DNA of 64,000 bases from positions 838,741,388 to 838,805,387 of the forward strand of contig NC_081411.1 of NCBI RefSeq assembly GCF_030272615.1, read 5' to 3'. The position numbers were made by a program, and so were the translations under genes. The notes under the pieces are model-generated. The model made no database searches. It had not been told where the DNA came from and was given only the letters and a program-made list of their open reading frames with translations. The DNA comes from Cryptomeria japonica. Its lineage: Eukaryota; Streptophyta; Pinopsida; Cupressales; Cupressaceae. Below are positions 35,051-46,708 of the stretch, in pieces (positions within the stretch are counted from its first letter, which is position 1; every line of letters starts with the position of its first letter).

Positions 35051-35293
35051 AACTTGATTGATCATGAACTAGATTAAAAGGGAGGTGTTTAGATTGATTC
35101 GAAGTGACAAAGCTGAATGAAGTTTGATTAAAGCGATACGGATCCTGAACTTTATTGAACTAGGAATGATAGAAAATAAAAGATACCGAACTTGAACTTG
35201 ATTGATCAAGAAGTGATCTTACTGATCTAGAACTTTATTGATCTAGACATAGTGACTGATGATAAAAATTGATCTTGAACTTGATTGATCAAG
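35051..35293. repeat. Array of GAACTTGATTGATCAAG dyads
   Basis: Copies lie at about 35051, 35147, 35194, 35230 and 35277. CTTGATTGATCAAG, a perfect 6+6 dyad with a two-base centre, is at 35197-35210 and 35280-35293. The others are variants (aactttattgatctag, aacttgattgatcatg). The array sits inside element T, 60-320 bp from its 3' LTR. Confidence 0.7.
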
Positions 35294-36560
35294 ATATGAT
35301 GAAGATAAACTATTCAGCTTGATAAAGAAATGAAAACTGAACACCTGCTTAGATTTAGCGTGATCAAAGAAAATCCTTAACGTTAAGAGATTGATTCAGA
35401 TAAAAGACAAATATCAGTTTGATTTGAAGTGATGAAACTGATATAGAGATTGATTTGATTCAAAAATATCAACTTGATATAAAGCAATGAAGTTGAGATG
35501 CCTCTAGCGATGAGGTCTTATTTGATTGATTTTAGTTGAAAAAGATTTTGCTCGACTTTCGATGAAGATTTGAATTTTTTTTTGACATTTCACGTCATAA
35601 GGTCACAAGTATGCCCCCTTAGGAGCGAAATGAAAAAATAGTGAGGGTACATGACGATAGGCAATTTTTAGCGATGATAAGTTGTTTGAGCAAAAGTTAA
35701 ATCAGAGGAAATTTTTTTTTTAAAATTTAGCGAGAAATTGAGCACAAAGCTAAAGAAAGAATGAGCTTTTGATGCTAAGTGGTCCAAATTTTGAAATTGA
35801 CTAGCGAAATGATCTCAAATTTTGATTTTGATCCTGAAAATGGAATCAGAACGATCAAATTAGCTAAGAGTACAATTTTCGTGTCTATCAGAGCAAGTTG
35901 AAAAATTAGGTTTTTGGCTATATATGGGAAAAAAGTGTCATTTTCAATTCATTTTAACCCTCCAAGTTTGAAAATTCAAAAAGCCTTCTGCAAAGAAAAT
36001 GGTGGTTCCCACTCATTAGCATCAATTCGAGCACTAGAGAAGACATAATCAACCTCGAAACTATGAGCCAGTGGTAAGTGATCGATCTTAAGCCTATTTG
36101 TGTTTCCAATTTTGAATTTTTTTATGCATTTTTCAAGTTTTTCATCTGTTTTGAGTTGGGTATCTCGGTTTATCGTGTGAGATAGGATCCTATCTCATAC
36201 GGAAAACTAGTAAAAATTCTTTTGTCATTTGAGCCCATTAGTTTTCTCATTCTAGGGCCACCCATGTGTCGTACGACAGGTCTGTAAAAAGACCATTTTG
36301 TCATGCAGAATCTAATAAATTATCATTTGGGGTTGCTTTGTTGTACGACACCTATTCTTGGCTCGTACGAAATGTTTATTTTCTGTGTTTTGTCATATAA
36401 AAGACAATGAGCATTTTTTAAGGTGTAAACATGAATTTTTGAGTTTGCATTTGACATAGTTGGATTTGCGTGATGTTTTTCTTCTCTTGTAGGCTCATTT
36501 GGAATGTTTTTCTAATGCTTCGTTGTTGGGTTTTGTTGTTTGCAGGTTCAATTACCTCCT
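35294..36560. other. Spacer between the 3' LTR and the PMD gene of element T
   Basis: Non-coding, and the presumed upstream region of the plus-strand PMD gene. It holds TCGTACGA palindromes: the perfect 12-mer TGTCGTACGACA at 36267-36278, TTGTACGACA at 36341-36350 and TCGTACGA at 36363-36370. Nothing else recognised. Confidence 0.5.
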
Positions 36561-38330
36561 GTGTTATCTAGATGTGTGTATCCTCCTACCATGGCATTAG
36601 TGCGACATTTATCTAAGGTTGAGCAGGCTCATGTTGATTTGTGTGACTTGACTCATCTGTTGGGATTACCTGATATCCGTGTGAACATGAGATGCTCACG
36701 GCGTTGGTAGAGAAATTTCATTCAGAGCATAATACATTTCATTTGCCAGTTGGGGAGTTGACTATCACTCCTGAGGATGTGTACAGGATCCTTCGTATCC
36801 CTTTTACTAGGGATAAGGTGGATTATGATACCACATTGTTACCTGGACTACAAGCAGTCAAGCATGTCTTCAGGGATCCTGATATTTTGACTCATTCCAT
36901 GAGTTGGGATATTGTTATGAGCAGATACAGTGAGGAGTATCCCCTAACATGTGTTCTAGTAGGGTTCATTGGGTGCTTTTTGATGTTGGACAAGGGGCAG
37001 CAGGGTTTCTAGAGCAGATGGGGCCGAATGCTAGAGAGGTTGATAGAGACCCCTCAGAGACTTGGCTAGGGATCTTGTTTATTAGCCCACATGTATTGGG
37101 AGATGCATGAGATTGTATACAGAGATGGGTAGAGCATGGCCGCAAGTGTGTCCATTTTAAAGGTGTGGGTTTAGGAGCACCTTCTTGTGTGCTAGCCCAT
37201 AGTAGCAGATAGTAGAGAGCTTGGGTAGCCAATCATTTACAGGTATGTCAGATATATCACACAACCCCATCTAGGCAAGATAGACTTCTAGAGACGGCAA
37301 CTCAATGACCTGATAGCCATCGTATGGAGACCATACAGAGGGTTGGAGCCATGGGATGACTGGCGACTAGTTTGCAGGGACCTATTTGCTACACACCCAT
37401 TGATTGGGAGGTCACAGACTGTTGTGGAGCGATTTGTCATTTCACGAGTGATGAGGTAGTATGGTCGGCCCCAAGGGATCTTGCAGGAGTATACAACATA
37501 TGCTCGATATATAGATGAGGAGAGATAGGGATGGTCTCTGTGGTTATCATACGCGTTGGCGATGCAGGAGTTGATAGGGTTACACCGTCTAAGGTGGGAT
37601 TACCTAGATGATGTAGCAGATGCAGGGGTATTGCCCCAGTACAGAGATCATTTTTAGCAACATCTATTTCCATGTTTTACATACCTGGGTGAGCAGACTC
37701 ATCATATTGAGAATGTTAAGGAGGATGCCCCCGCACCAACATAGGGATAGGGCCAGAGGCAGGGTCAGGCACAAAGAGCTGAGGCTCCACAATGAGGTAG
37801 TGGTGGCAGAGGGGTGAGGGTGGATCTCTACGGTGAATGGCTGGGATGGAGGAGGAGTGAGTAGCTCCTAGATAGGTGTGACAGTGGAGAGAGGAGAAGG
37901 GTGGAGGTGGCGGTGGGGGTGGAGATTGGAGTGGAGATGGGGGGCCTGTAAGAGAGCAAGGGACAAATACTAGATGGTCGATGACGGCACGTCTTGTAGA
38001 GTTACAATCATAGTTGAAAGTGGTGCAGACTCAATTGGTAGAGTGAGACTGACAGCTAGTCGAGGTGAGGGTTGAGCATGATCGCTAGATCACAGCATTG
38101 AGAGAAGAGTCAAGAGCAAAGATAGAGTCTCTATGATAGGAGGTCCTTCTCTTGAGTAGTAGGACAACACATTACATAGTAGCATATAGTGTTGTAGTTC
38201 CTGTTGCACAGCAGGCACAACCCTATTTGCAGTATATGGCCCAATCAGAGGGAGCATGAGCGCCTCATCAAGATCTTGGACATTAGGCTCCTCCTCCACC
38301 ACCAAGTGATGAGGGAGAGGGAGTGAGCTA
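36560..38330 (+). pseudogene. Plant mobile domain (PMD) pseudogene, antisense within element T
   Basis: It begins near ATG 36592 (MALVRHLSKVEQAHVDLCDL), followed by a frameshift at about 36685. The PMD signature LTALVEKFHSEHNTFHLP and ITPEDVYRILRIPF (36696-36810) follows. Further on are YPLTCVLVGFIGCFLMLDKG (to about 37005), LKVW.EHLLVC (about 37160), RQLNDLIAIVWRPYRGLEPW (about 37295), ERFVISRVMR.YGRPQGILQ (about 37430) and a Gly/Arg-rich, decayed tail ending near TAG 38329. Many stops are present. It lies between integrase and the 3' LTR of element T, on the opposite strand. Such antisense extra ORFs are known from Tat-lineage gypsy elements, and PMD is known from plant mobile elements and host genes; its role in the element is unknown. 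It matches the minus-strand PMD at 9480-7690 in motif order. Confidence 0.8.
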
Positions 38331-38760
38331 GATGATTTCTTTTTGTAGCTTGGATATTTTTTGTAGACATGCCCATTTTTTGTAGCCTATATGATTCTTG
38401 CTCTGATGGGAGTTTGTATATGGCATTTGACATCATTTTGTACTCTTATATTTGACATGATATATATACAAGATTCGATTTGACTTCATCATACTTATGT
38501 TGATTTGCTTATGAGATGTCCTTTATATGCTTTATTCTATATGTATGCATTTCTTTTCAGCATGAATGTATGAATGCAAATGGTCATGGATGTCTATTTT
38601 TGTTTCTTTTCATATGCAAATAAATGATGATGCAAATGAGTAACTAGAATGAGTAATGCAATTTTTTCATTTTTTCTATGCAATAAGATGAATGCAAATG
38701 AATGATAATGAATGTATGAATCTATATAAGATTCTCATGTATGCAGCTAACATCTCAAAA
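38331..38760. other. Spacer between the PMD and integrase 3' ends
   Basis: The two genes converge here. It contains a degenerate 'atgaatgcaaatgatgatgc' repeat (about 38555-38735). A terminator function would be reasonable but no signal is clear. Confidence 0.4.
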
Positions 38761-39890
38761 CACAAGTATTCGATCGGAGAAATGATGAAAAGAGACCACT
38801 TAGCGAAGAAATGATGATGCTCCTGACTCTCGTTCAAAAGATAAAGAGATCATTGTTATTATACCGAAATCACTCCAAATTCACTTCCCTTTGTTATCTC
38901 GAAACTGTTGATTTTTAGGATTGTCTCTGAGAACTAAGTCACCAACTTGAAATTATCGGTGTTGAAATTTCTTGTTATATCATCTAGATGTTCTCTTTTG
39001 ATACACTCTGAGATGATCAAATGCCACTTGCCGACACTCATCCAACAATCCGAGCTCTTGCAATCTAGATATTCTATAGTCTTCATCAGCAACAAGACCT
39101 TGCAAGGAAACTATTAGAGATGGTATTTCTACTTCAATGGGTAGTACTGCTTTGGACCCATACACCAAAGAAAAAGGTGTAGCCCTAGTAGGTGTTCTGA
39201 TACTTGTTCTATAAGCCCACAGTGTAGGATTGAGCTACAGATGCCAATCCTTCATGGATTTGTTCATTGTTTTGTGCAAGATAGTCAATAGGTTTTTGTT
39301 AGATGCCTCTGCTTGTCCATTACCTTGAGGGTAATATACTGAGGACCAGTGTTGTTTGAATTTAAACTTCTCACAGAGTTCATCTAGATCTTTGTTCTTA
39401 AACTGTCCTCCATTGTCTGTTATAATTGATGAAGGTATACCATATCTGCAGATGATATAGTTAAGAATAAATAGAGCTACTTGTTTTCTAGTTGCCTTGA
39501 TGAGCGGAACCACTTCTACCCACTTAGTGAAGTACTCAATGGTAGTGATAATAAATTTATGTCCATTAGATGACGCAAGATAAATTTGGCCTATCAGATC
39601 AAACGCCCACTATTGGAAGGACCAGTGTGTCATAAAGGGTATGAGATCCCTTGCCAAAGCATGTATAAGGTGCCCATGCAACTAACACTTTTCATAGGTT
39701 TTAGTAAATTTTATAGCTTCCTTCTCCATGTCTAGCTAGTAGTAACCAACTCTTAGTAGTTTTTGTGCTAAAGTTAGACTGTTCGAATGGGATCCATAAA
39801 CACCTTCATGAACTTCGGATAATGCACATTGAGACTCCTCAATTTCTAGACATCTAAGAAAAGTATTATCTAAACCTCACCTGAATAGGT
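38760..39890 (-). pseudogene. Integrase of element T
   Basis: Minus-strand order is the zinc region HEGVYGSHSNSLTLAQK...YEKC.LHGH (about 39815-39660), then the catalytic core with FDLIG (first Asp), ITDNGGQF (second Asp, about 39425) and GNGQAEASNK (Glu, about 39325). The C-terminal MVYGSKAVLPIEVEIPSL (39168 onward), YQKRTSR and FQVGDLVL (to about 38900) follow. There is no chromodomain, as expected for the Tat lineage. Several stops break the frame (near 39234, 38979 and 38945). It is followed by the oppositely oriented PMD gene. Confidence 0.85.
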
Positions 39891-40116
39891 CATTAGCAAT
39901 GATGACATATCATGATGCATTTCAGATTAGGTTCCTTTTTTCATTTCAGGAAAGATTAGCAGGGACAACTTGGTCACACAGGTAAGATAAAATGTGGCTA
40001 TAATGAGATGAGTCATGTCCAATAATAGAATAGACTACCTAGGACCCGGGAGAATCATAGGTAGGGTAATGTAACTCTTCCACTAGGAATTCAAAGCCAA
40101 AATTAGACTCGTATAG

Positions 40117-40500
40117 CTATGGTATAGATGCCAAAGTGGCCATTGCATCCGCTACTCTATTTGTTGTCCTGGGGATCTGTGGAAATGATACGGAGGTAAA
40201 ATGTTTCTTGAGGTCATCCACCATCCTCTTGTAAGGCCTTAGTTTCTCATCTCCTATCTGATATAGGTCATTGATCTGGTTTATAATGAGTTGACAATCT
40301 CCATAGATATGTAATTCCACGATCTTCCACTCGATGGCCAGCTTGATCCCATTTACCAAAGCTTCATATTCTGCAATGTTGTTTGTGCAAGGGAAGAGAA
40401 TCTTATAAGCTTTCAGAAATGAATATTTTTGAGGGGTAATAAAAATTATTCCGGCACCAGAACCATGTTGAGTGAAAGACCCATCAAAGAACATCTTCCA
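40117..40500 (-). pseudogene. Second (archaeal-type) RNase H of element T
   Basis: MFFDGSFTQHGSGAGIIFIT, then FPCTNNIAEYEALVNGIKLA, GDCQLIINQI and NRVADAMATLASIP. Asp-Glu-Asp residues of the active site are visible at FDGS, AEYEA and YGDC, and the final Asp in VADA. Nearly intact over 125 residues. Tat-lineage elements carry this extra RNase H between the RT-linked RNase H and integrase, which is the position here. Confidence 0.85.
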
Positions 40501-40524
40501 TGATTGTTCAGTAAGGTGTATGAT

Positions 40525-40920
40525 TCATTCATCTGGGAATTCTATATCCAGAGGTTGATCATCTTCTAGTGGAGCATTGGCAAGTTGGTCTGCAATAACT
40601 TGTCCTTTGATGGTGGTACATTCCACATATTCAATGTCAAATTTTGTAAGGACCATGACCCATTTGGCCAGTCTTCCTATAAGCGTTTCTTTACTAAGAA
40701 GATACTTGAGTGGATCAATCTTGGCTACCAGCTTAATAGAGTGTGCCAACATATAATGCCTTAATTCTTGTGATGCAAAGACTAGAGCTAAGCATGCTTT
40801 CTCTATTATAGTATAATTCATTTCATATGACACTAATGTTCTGCTAATGTAATAGATAGCTTGTTCCTTTTTATTATCATCCTGTTGTGCCAGAAGTGCC
40901 CCAGTGAAGTATTCGTAGTT
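40525..40920 (-). pseudogene. RT-linked RNase H of element T
   Basis: YEMNYTIIEKACLALVFASQ, ELRHYMLAHSIKLVAKIDPL, GRLAKWVMVLTKFDIEYV and IKGQVIADQLANAP. This is the gypsy-type RNase H that follows RT, upstream of the second RNase H. Tat elements are reported to carry a partly degenerate version of this domain; I do not see a complete active site. Confidence 0.8.
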
Positions 40921-41024
40921 AATATGTACATGATCAGTAGCTTACCTTGAATCGATGGCATTAATATGGGTGGATTAGAAAGATATTATTTGATTTGTTG
41001 TAAATGTCTTTCACAATCTTCATC

Positions 41025-42016
41025 CTAGTTGTATTGAATCCCTTTCCTTAATACCTTCATGAAGGGTTGAGCTTTGTTAGCTAGCTGAGATATAAAATGC
41101 CTTATTGATTGGAGATGGCCCTGTAAACTTCTCATCTGACTGATATTCTTTGGTGGAGGCATTTCCATTATAGCTTGGACCTTTTCAGGGTCAACCTCAA
41201 TTCCTTTTTTGGATATTATGTACCCAACAAATTTTCCTGATGATACCCCAAATGCACATTTCTTTGGATTCAAGCGGAGCTTGAATCTTTCCATTTGATC
41301 TAATATGAGGCCTAGCTCTTGAATGTGTGTAGATCTCTTCATAGTTTTTACCAGGATGTCATCAACATAATCTTCCATGTTTTTATGCATCATATCATGG
41401 AAAATAGTGGTTACTGCTCTTTGGTAAGTTGCTCCTGCATTCTTCAGACCAAATGGCATAACATTCCATTAGTAGGTTCCCCATGCACATGTGAAAGTTG
41501 TCTTCTCTTGATCTTCAGGCGTTATCTTGATCGATTGTAACCAGAGAATCCATCCATTAATGAATACATCTCATATCCAACAGTCATATCTACTATCATG
41601 TCAATGTTGGGCAATGGAAAATCATCTTTTGGACATGCCTTATTGAGGTCCCTAAAATCTGTGCAAACTCTAATGGATTTTTCTGCTTTTGATACAGATA
41701 CTATGTTGGATATCCATTCTGCATAGTCTATAGCTCTGATAAATCCAAATTTTAACAATTTCTCTAGTTCAGCCTTGACTAGTAGTGCCACATGAGGATG
41801 CATCTTTTAGATTTTTTGTTTGACTGGTTTAACTCCTGGCATAATAGAGAGATGATGCATGATGAGATCAGGATCTAGTCCTGGCATATCTGAGTATGTC
41901 CATGCAAAGTTGATCTTCTTTTCTAAAAATAGATTACTAAAATCTTTTAACTCTTCTGCTGACAATGATTGAGCTAAATGGATGATATGCAGTATCTCTT
42001 GACTCCCAATGTTCAC
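41025..42016 (-). pseudogene. Reverse transcriptase of element T
   Basis: The RT begins after a linker with HHLSIMPGVKPVKQKI. IRVCTDFRDLNKACPKDDFP and LMDGFSGYN (to 41522), MPFGLKNAGATYQRAV (41459 onward), the intact catalytic YVDDILVKT (about 41370) and NPKKCAFGVSSGKFVGYIIS follow. A TAG at 41808 and a frameshift near 41522-41460 break it. It is the clearest enzyme core in the window and places element T in the gypsy Tat/Ogre group by motif style. Confidence 0.9.
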
Positions 42017-42019
42017 TGG

Positions 42020-43400
42020 CTAAGTTGGCTCGATCAATATGGAAGATCTCTCCTGGAAGTGACTCAACAATATATCAAGTATCTCACCTTTAGGTGCCTC
42101 AGAGAGGTTTTCACCTTCAGGTTCATCCTTTATTTTCTCTTTTTTAGAGTTTGACACCACCACAATGTGGTTTTTGCCATCAGATCTTTTATTCTTATTT
42201 TTCTTGTTTTTGTGACTAAGATACTTGATATCTGCCTCAATCATATTTTCATTATGTTCGCTGGTGGAAGAGCACATGGGTTCAACTGCATTGAGATAGT
42301 AGGCTAATGTATAGTCATTGGAAAAGGTAGGGACATTCAAGGGTTGGTTATAAAGAGTACAATCAATCAGTTCCAAATCTATTAAAGATAAGGTTGGAAT
42401 AGGCTCAAGGGAGTTCACGGTACTATCATCATTGTTTTGGACCGACCAGTCAAGTTCTAGAAGACTACCTTGCATATGTGTCTTGAGACCAGGAAGAGTT
42501 ACGACATGATTATCATCATTCATGTTAGTATTTATTGGACCTAATTCAATCGACCTACTTCTAGCATCGTCACCTACTTCAGACTAGGCTACATATCGTG
42601 GTATAACAGTAGATAGTATTTCATCATTCATGACAGAGTAGTCATAATGCATTGTTGAATAGTTATTGTCATAGATAGAGCTCCTATCTAAGTCATCTGA
42701 GTCATAGGATGAAGTTGCTGACTCATCTTCAAGTGGTTTAGTGAAGGCATATATAGTATCAACACCCACATCCTTGATGTTGCAAGTTCCTTCATGACGT
42801 GGTTCATTGATTGCTTGCATTTGACACACTTGTGGAAATGACTTTGATGATTATGTTAATTCTTGTCATTTGTTCCATTCAAATTCTTCTAGACTGATGA
42901 CTAGTTTTCTTGCTCTAGCTTCTATTTCTTCTTGTGTGGTTCCGTACTTATTTGTCCTATCTCATTAGGAGGATTGGTAGGTGAAGGACTTGCTTGTGTT
43001 CTTTCTTTCTTCAGCTGTTGGTCATAGTCTTCTTGTCGTTTTAATCTAATTTCTTCTATTTCCTTTTGCATTCTTAAGCATATCAACTCTTGTGTGTCAT
43101 CTGTAGTGTCCCTCAGTTCTTCAAGCATTTCTGTAGTAGATGTATGTGAGATGTGATCTAGACCCCATTCATACTCATTTGAATCAGTTTCTGAGTCATC
43201 TACTTATTGTCTGCCAGTATATGTGACTGGAATATTCACTAGTGCAAACAATTCTCTGATTCTGTATATTTCATCTCTCATATCCTCTAGGGCATCTACT
43301 TCATGTGGTATCATAGCTGATACAACTAGAACTTTATTACCATCTATTTCCTTTCCCTGGGTGGGCAATTCTTTTTATTCACCATCACATTCTTCCTGAG
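42020..43400 (-). pseudogene. Acidic/Lys-rich linker between the G-patch and RT of element T
   Basis: Open pieces at 43128-42922, 42829-42584 and 42523-42020 carry Asp/Ser-rich segments (YDSDDLDRSSIYDNNYS), a Lys-rich run (HKNKKNKNKRSDGK) and a Glu-rich coiled-coil-like part. I recognise no domain. The position corresponds to the polyprotein spacer ahead of RT in large Tat elements. Frames change several times. Confidence 0.5.
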
Positions 43401-43529
43401 TTTGTTGAGTATCAATTTCTTGTGTTGTTAAAGGTAGTACTTTTTTCTTTCATTTACATTGATGGCGAGATGTGTGCTTCTGATTTGATGACTTTCTTGG
43501 ATCATATCCCAGTCCAAATTTATCATTGG

Positions 43530-43680
43530 TCGACTTAGTTTGTAACTGAATAGGTTCAACAATACCTTTTTGACATTTGCCGAGAGGACCAGTACCTGAA
43601 TATCCCATGCGTTGAAGCATCTTATAGCCTGGACCATATTGTGTTGGAGAAATCTCACAATGTCATATTTCTTTATCTGC
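43530..43680 (-). pseudogene. G-patch-like domain of element T
   Basis: The minus-strand translation at about 43655-43545 reads QYGPGYKMLQRMGYSGTGPL then GKCQKGIVEPIQ. It has the Gly-rich G-patch pattern (aromatic-...-MGY-G.G-LG....GI), a nucleic-acid-binding motif. It follows the protease, the same order as in element N (60640-60750). Confidence 0.7.
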
Positions 43681-43719
43681 ACTGTCTTCTTTGAAGAGTG
43701 ATTTAAGGACATCATCCCC

Positions 43720-44370
43720 TTATATTTCACCTACAAGAGAAGTAGAGGATTGTATAAAGGTGCCATCATAAATGACTTTTAGAGTTGAAGTTTGTGGCCT
43801 CATACCCTCTGATGGTTTTCCCGACTGTCTTGGTGATGGAGGAAGAGATGTTAGTGAGAGTATAGGCTCTATCTTGTAACCATCCATGCCATTGTTTGTG
43901 GTTCTCAGTTTCTTTTCCAAACCTTTCAGCAAAGATTCTAAACTCTTAGCTGCAGAAGCTGCTCTATTACTAGGATCAAAAGCATCAGCACCCTGTGTTA
44001 ATGCATTGCAGGTATAGCTTGTATCGGCAGGAATACTGACTTCAACTCCATTATAGGGAAACTTCAGGCATTGATGATACGTAGATGATACTGCTTTCAT
44101 TTCATGAACCCATGGCCTACCTAGTAAGATGTTGTATGAAAGATGAAGATCCAAGACTTGAAAAATGACCTCTCTCTCCACAGGTCCTACTTTGATTGGC
44201 AATGATACCAGTCCCTTAGAAGTTCTTTCCTCTTCATCATAAGCCTTGATTGTTATCTTCTTTGCTAGATCAATAACATTTTCAAAGAATCCCAGCTATG
44301 GTAATAGACTGTAAGTACAAATATTCAACCCAGCACCTCCACTTATCAAAACATGTTTAACACGGTGTTT
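43720..44370 (-). pseudogene. Protease of element T with lost catalytic Asp
   Basis: VKHVLISGGAGLNICTY (about 44358-44310) is the retropepsin active-site block, but the Asp normally before GGAG is Ser, so the enzyme is dead. MPIKVGPVEREVIFQVLDLH and LSYNILLGRPWVHEMKAV (44202-44090) follow. The domain runs to a Ser/Pro-rich tail at 43720. It lies between Gag and the G-patch. Confidence 0.85.
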
Positions 44371-45030
44371 ATGGATCATGGCTTCAATGTGCAAGTTAGG
44401 TGACCTACCATAGATTGAAACTGATCTACATCCAAATATTTAAGGACACTGGTGGTAAGTAGAGCCTTGTCTAGGACCTCTTTATGAGCAGAAGAGATCT
44501 TAAGTAGTTCTAAAATGGAGATTTGAGCATTTGTTCTCTTCAATTGTTTGACAATGCTATAACTAGGGGAAGATGATGAAGCTAGTTGTTTCGATTTAGC
44601 CATGATTATGTCTGGTTGTCTATTTGGCAATTTTGATGTTGTTTGATCAAAAGTTGGGGGACTAGCTCCTAGGAGGGAAATCTTCCTTTGAGTGCGAGTC
44701 ACAGCATTAGCAACTTGTGCTTGATTTTGGTGGTCTAGGACTATGATCACATTGCAATATTCAGGTTGAACAGATTCAATCATGTTGATCACATTATCAT
44801 TGTTAGTGTAAGTATAATTGACTCTAGCTCCTCCCTTGGATTTTGAGGAATCTACTTGTTCATAAGTGGGTAAGGGATCTTTAAAGGCCTTATGATCAGC
44901 ATTAGTTGTGTGATTTCCAACAATGATCCTGCCTGCATCAATGAGATCTTAGATTTAATGTTGGATTTTGATGTAGTGGTTTATGTTATGTCCCTTGTTT
45001 TGATGGTATTCACAGTACTCATTTTTTTTG
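44371..45030 (-). pseudogene. C-terminal Gag and pre-protease region of element T
   Basis: EYCEYHQNKGHNINHYIKIQ (about 45015-44955) is the Gag CCHC-like motif, with Cys and His visible and the final Cys replaced by Tyr. A spacer and YSIVKQLKRTNAQISILELL (about 44560-44500), the conserved segment before the protease, follow. The upstream Gag continues beyond a 6.4-kb chimera at 51404. Stops near 44943 and 44795. Confidence 0.75.
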
Positions 45031-45036
45031 GCATTA

Positions 45037-46639
45037 TGTGAACCGGCATGAGCCTTATGTAAACTAGCATGAAGACATAATGATATTGTATGTTGTCATT
45101 GATGTCAATATGAGACATGGTAAGAACCGACACATGTGATAGGTGAAGAGAGAAGAATCGGCATATGTATGAACTGGTTTATATGCCAAAGTGAAGTGGC
45201 ACATTTGTTCAAGGTGAACTGGCATGTAGTTATGTCAACTAGCACATGGAAGCACTGCATGGTTACCGGGTTGTAGGTAGCTTCCACTTCAGGGTTTCTA
45301 GTTGGAGCAACTCAAGTGACTCAATTGGTAATCTTCATGTGATGAGTTAGCAATATGATGGAGGATAGATCATGTTGCCATGTAAGCTCTATGCACGTGA
45401 AGGATCTTGCATGAAGAAGACTATTCCTATCCACCTTGGGAAAGTGGGAAGTCTATCAAATGGTGATAATGCATGATGGGTTATTAGCCACCATGAAAAT
45501 GGTGGATAATGGATGATGGACAATGTCTTGATATCGATTCAAGATTCTTGCATTTAATGTAGTATGATTCAACGGTCAGGATCGAACCATTTGAATTGCT
45601 TAACCTAATAGGTTTAGGGTTTAGGGTTTTTGCTACCGACCTCTATGTTTCCTATAAGGTCAATGTTGGGTTTCTATCTAAGGTTGTTGGCAAAATTTGT
45701 GAGTGTGTATCCAAGGAAAATGATACGAGATTCTTTCCAGACCATACGAGAGAAGAGATACCTACAAAGTGAATGTGCAGAAGGAAAAGAGGAGCCTAAA
45801 TGGATCTGCATTAGCATTAAGTGCTGTCAACAGATCATTGTAATACCTGTTGATTTCTAACAACTTCAACAGTTGTAAAATCCCCTAACAGGGTAGCCTT
45901 AACTGGCTTGATTCGTAATCCCTTAAATCGGGTGGTCTTAACTAGCTTGTTACAAATCCCTTAACCGGGTAACTTGAGGCTAATGAGTTCTAAGAAGCTT
46001 GAGAAGCTTAGGAGATCCTTTCAGCTATTGAGTTCTTGAAATCCTCTAACAAGGTGACCCTATCGGGTTTAACCCTAAACTAGGTATCCCTTAACCAGGT
46101 GATCCCCAACAGGATCGGTTCCTACTAGAACCTATTGTAATGTCCTTAACTAGACAAGGCTCCTAATAGAGCGGACTTCTAAAGAGTTCAAAAAGTAGCT
46201 TGTGGGTATTCATCCCCACTATTATTTTTCCCAGTTGGGTTTCCACGTGAAAAATATGTGTGTCATGTGAAATGCTTTTGTCTTGTGATGCTTTGTCTTA
46301 CCTGTTAAGCATATGAAGGTTCTATGTTTTATGCCTATCTATAAAACACATTGAACTCACTATTGTGAAGATCTGATGGTTAAGTTTACTTATTTATGCA
46401 GGAGAATATAATGATATTGTTGTATTGGGCCAAGAGGAAAGCTTATTGAGTGACTGGTTCATGACTGGTTGAGCTATACTGGATGTTGCCGGTTGCACTC
46501 TATTTTACCATTATCCCTATTTGTTAGTCTTTTGGATTATTTGTTGTCAAACCGGTTTTGGATGATATTGGTGTTTGTACTGATTCTTCCCCACCTTTTA
46601 GTACCAGTTTGGTACTAGTGGTTCATCATTGAGTTATCA
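45037..46639 (+). repeat. 5' LTR of element K (copia)
   Basis: It starts about TGTGAACCGGCATG and ends GAGTTATCA, two bases before the primer-binding site. The left edge is inferred from the break in element T's Gag; a start at 45091 (TGTTGTCATTGATGTC) is the alternative. It contains degenerate 'gaaccggcatg' repeats (45037-45260), repeated 'aatcccttaaccgggtgacc' blocks (about 45880-46100) and a telomere-like GGTTTAGGGTTTAGGGTTTT (45611-45630). Confidence 0.7.
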
Positions 46640-46641
46640 AT

Positions 46642-46653
46642 TGGTATCAAAGC
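46642..46653 (+). other. Primer-binding site of element K
   Basis: TGGTATCAAAGC, a one-base variant of the initiator tRNA-Met site, usual in copia elements. Confidence 0.8.
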
Positions 46654-46708
46654 ACTCCAAGTCCTTTGTGTTGTAAGCTTAACCGCTTGAGGAAAAGATC
46701 CTAGCCAA

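Noticed and set aside
45611-45630. Interstitial telomere
   Set aside because: Only about two units, inside an LTR with other promoter-like sequence.
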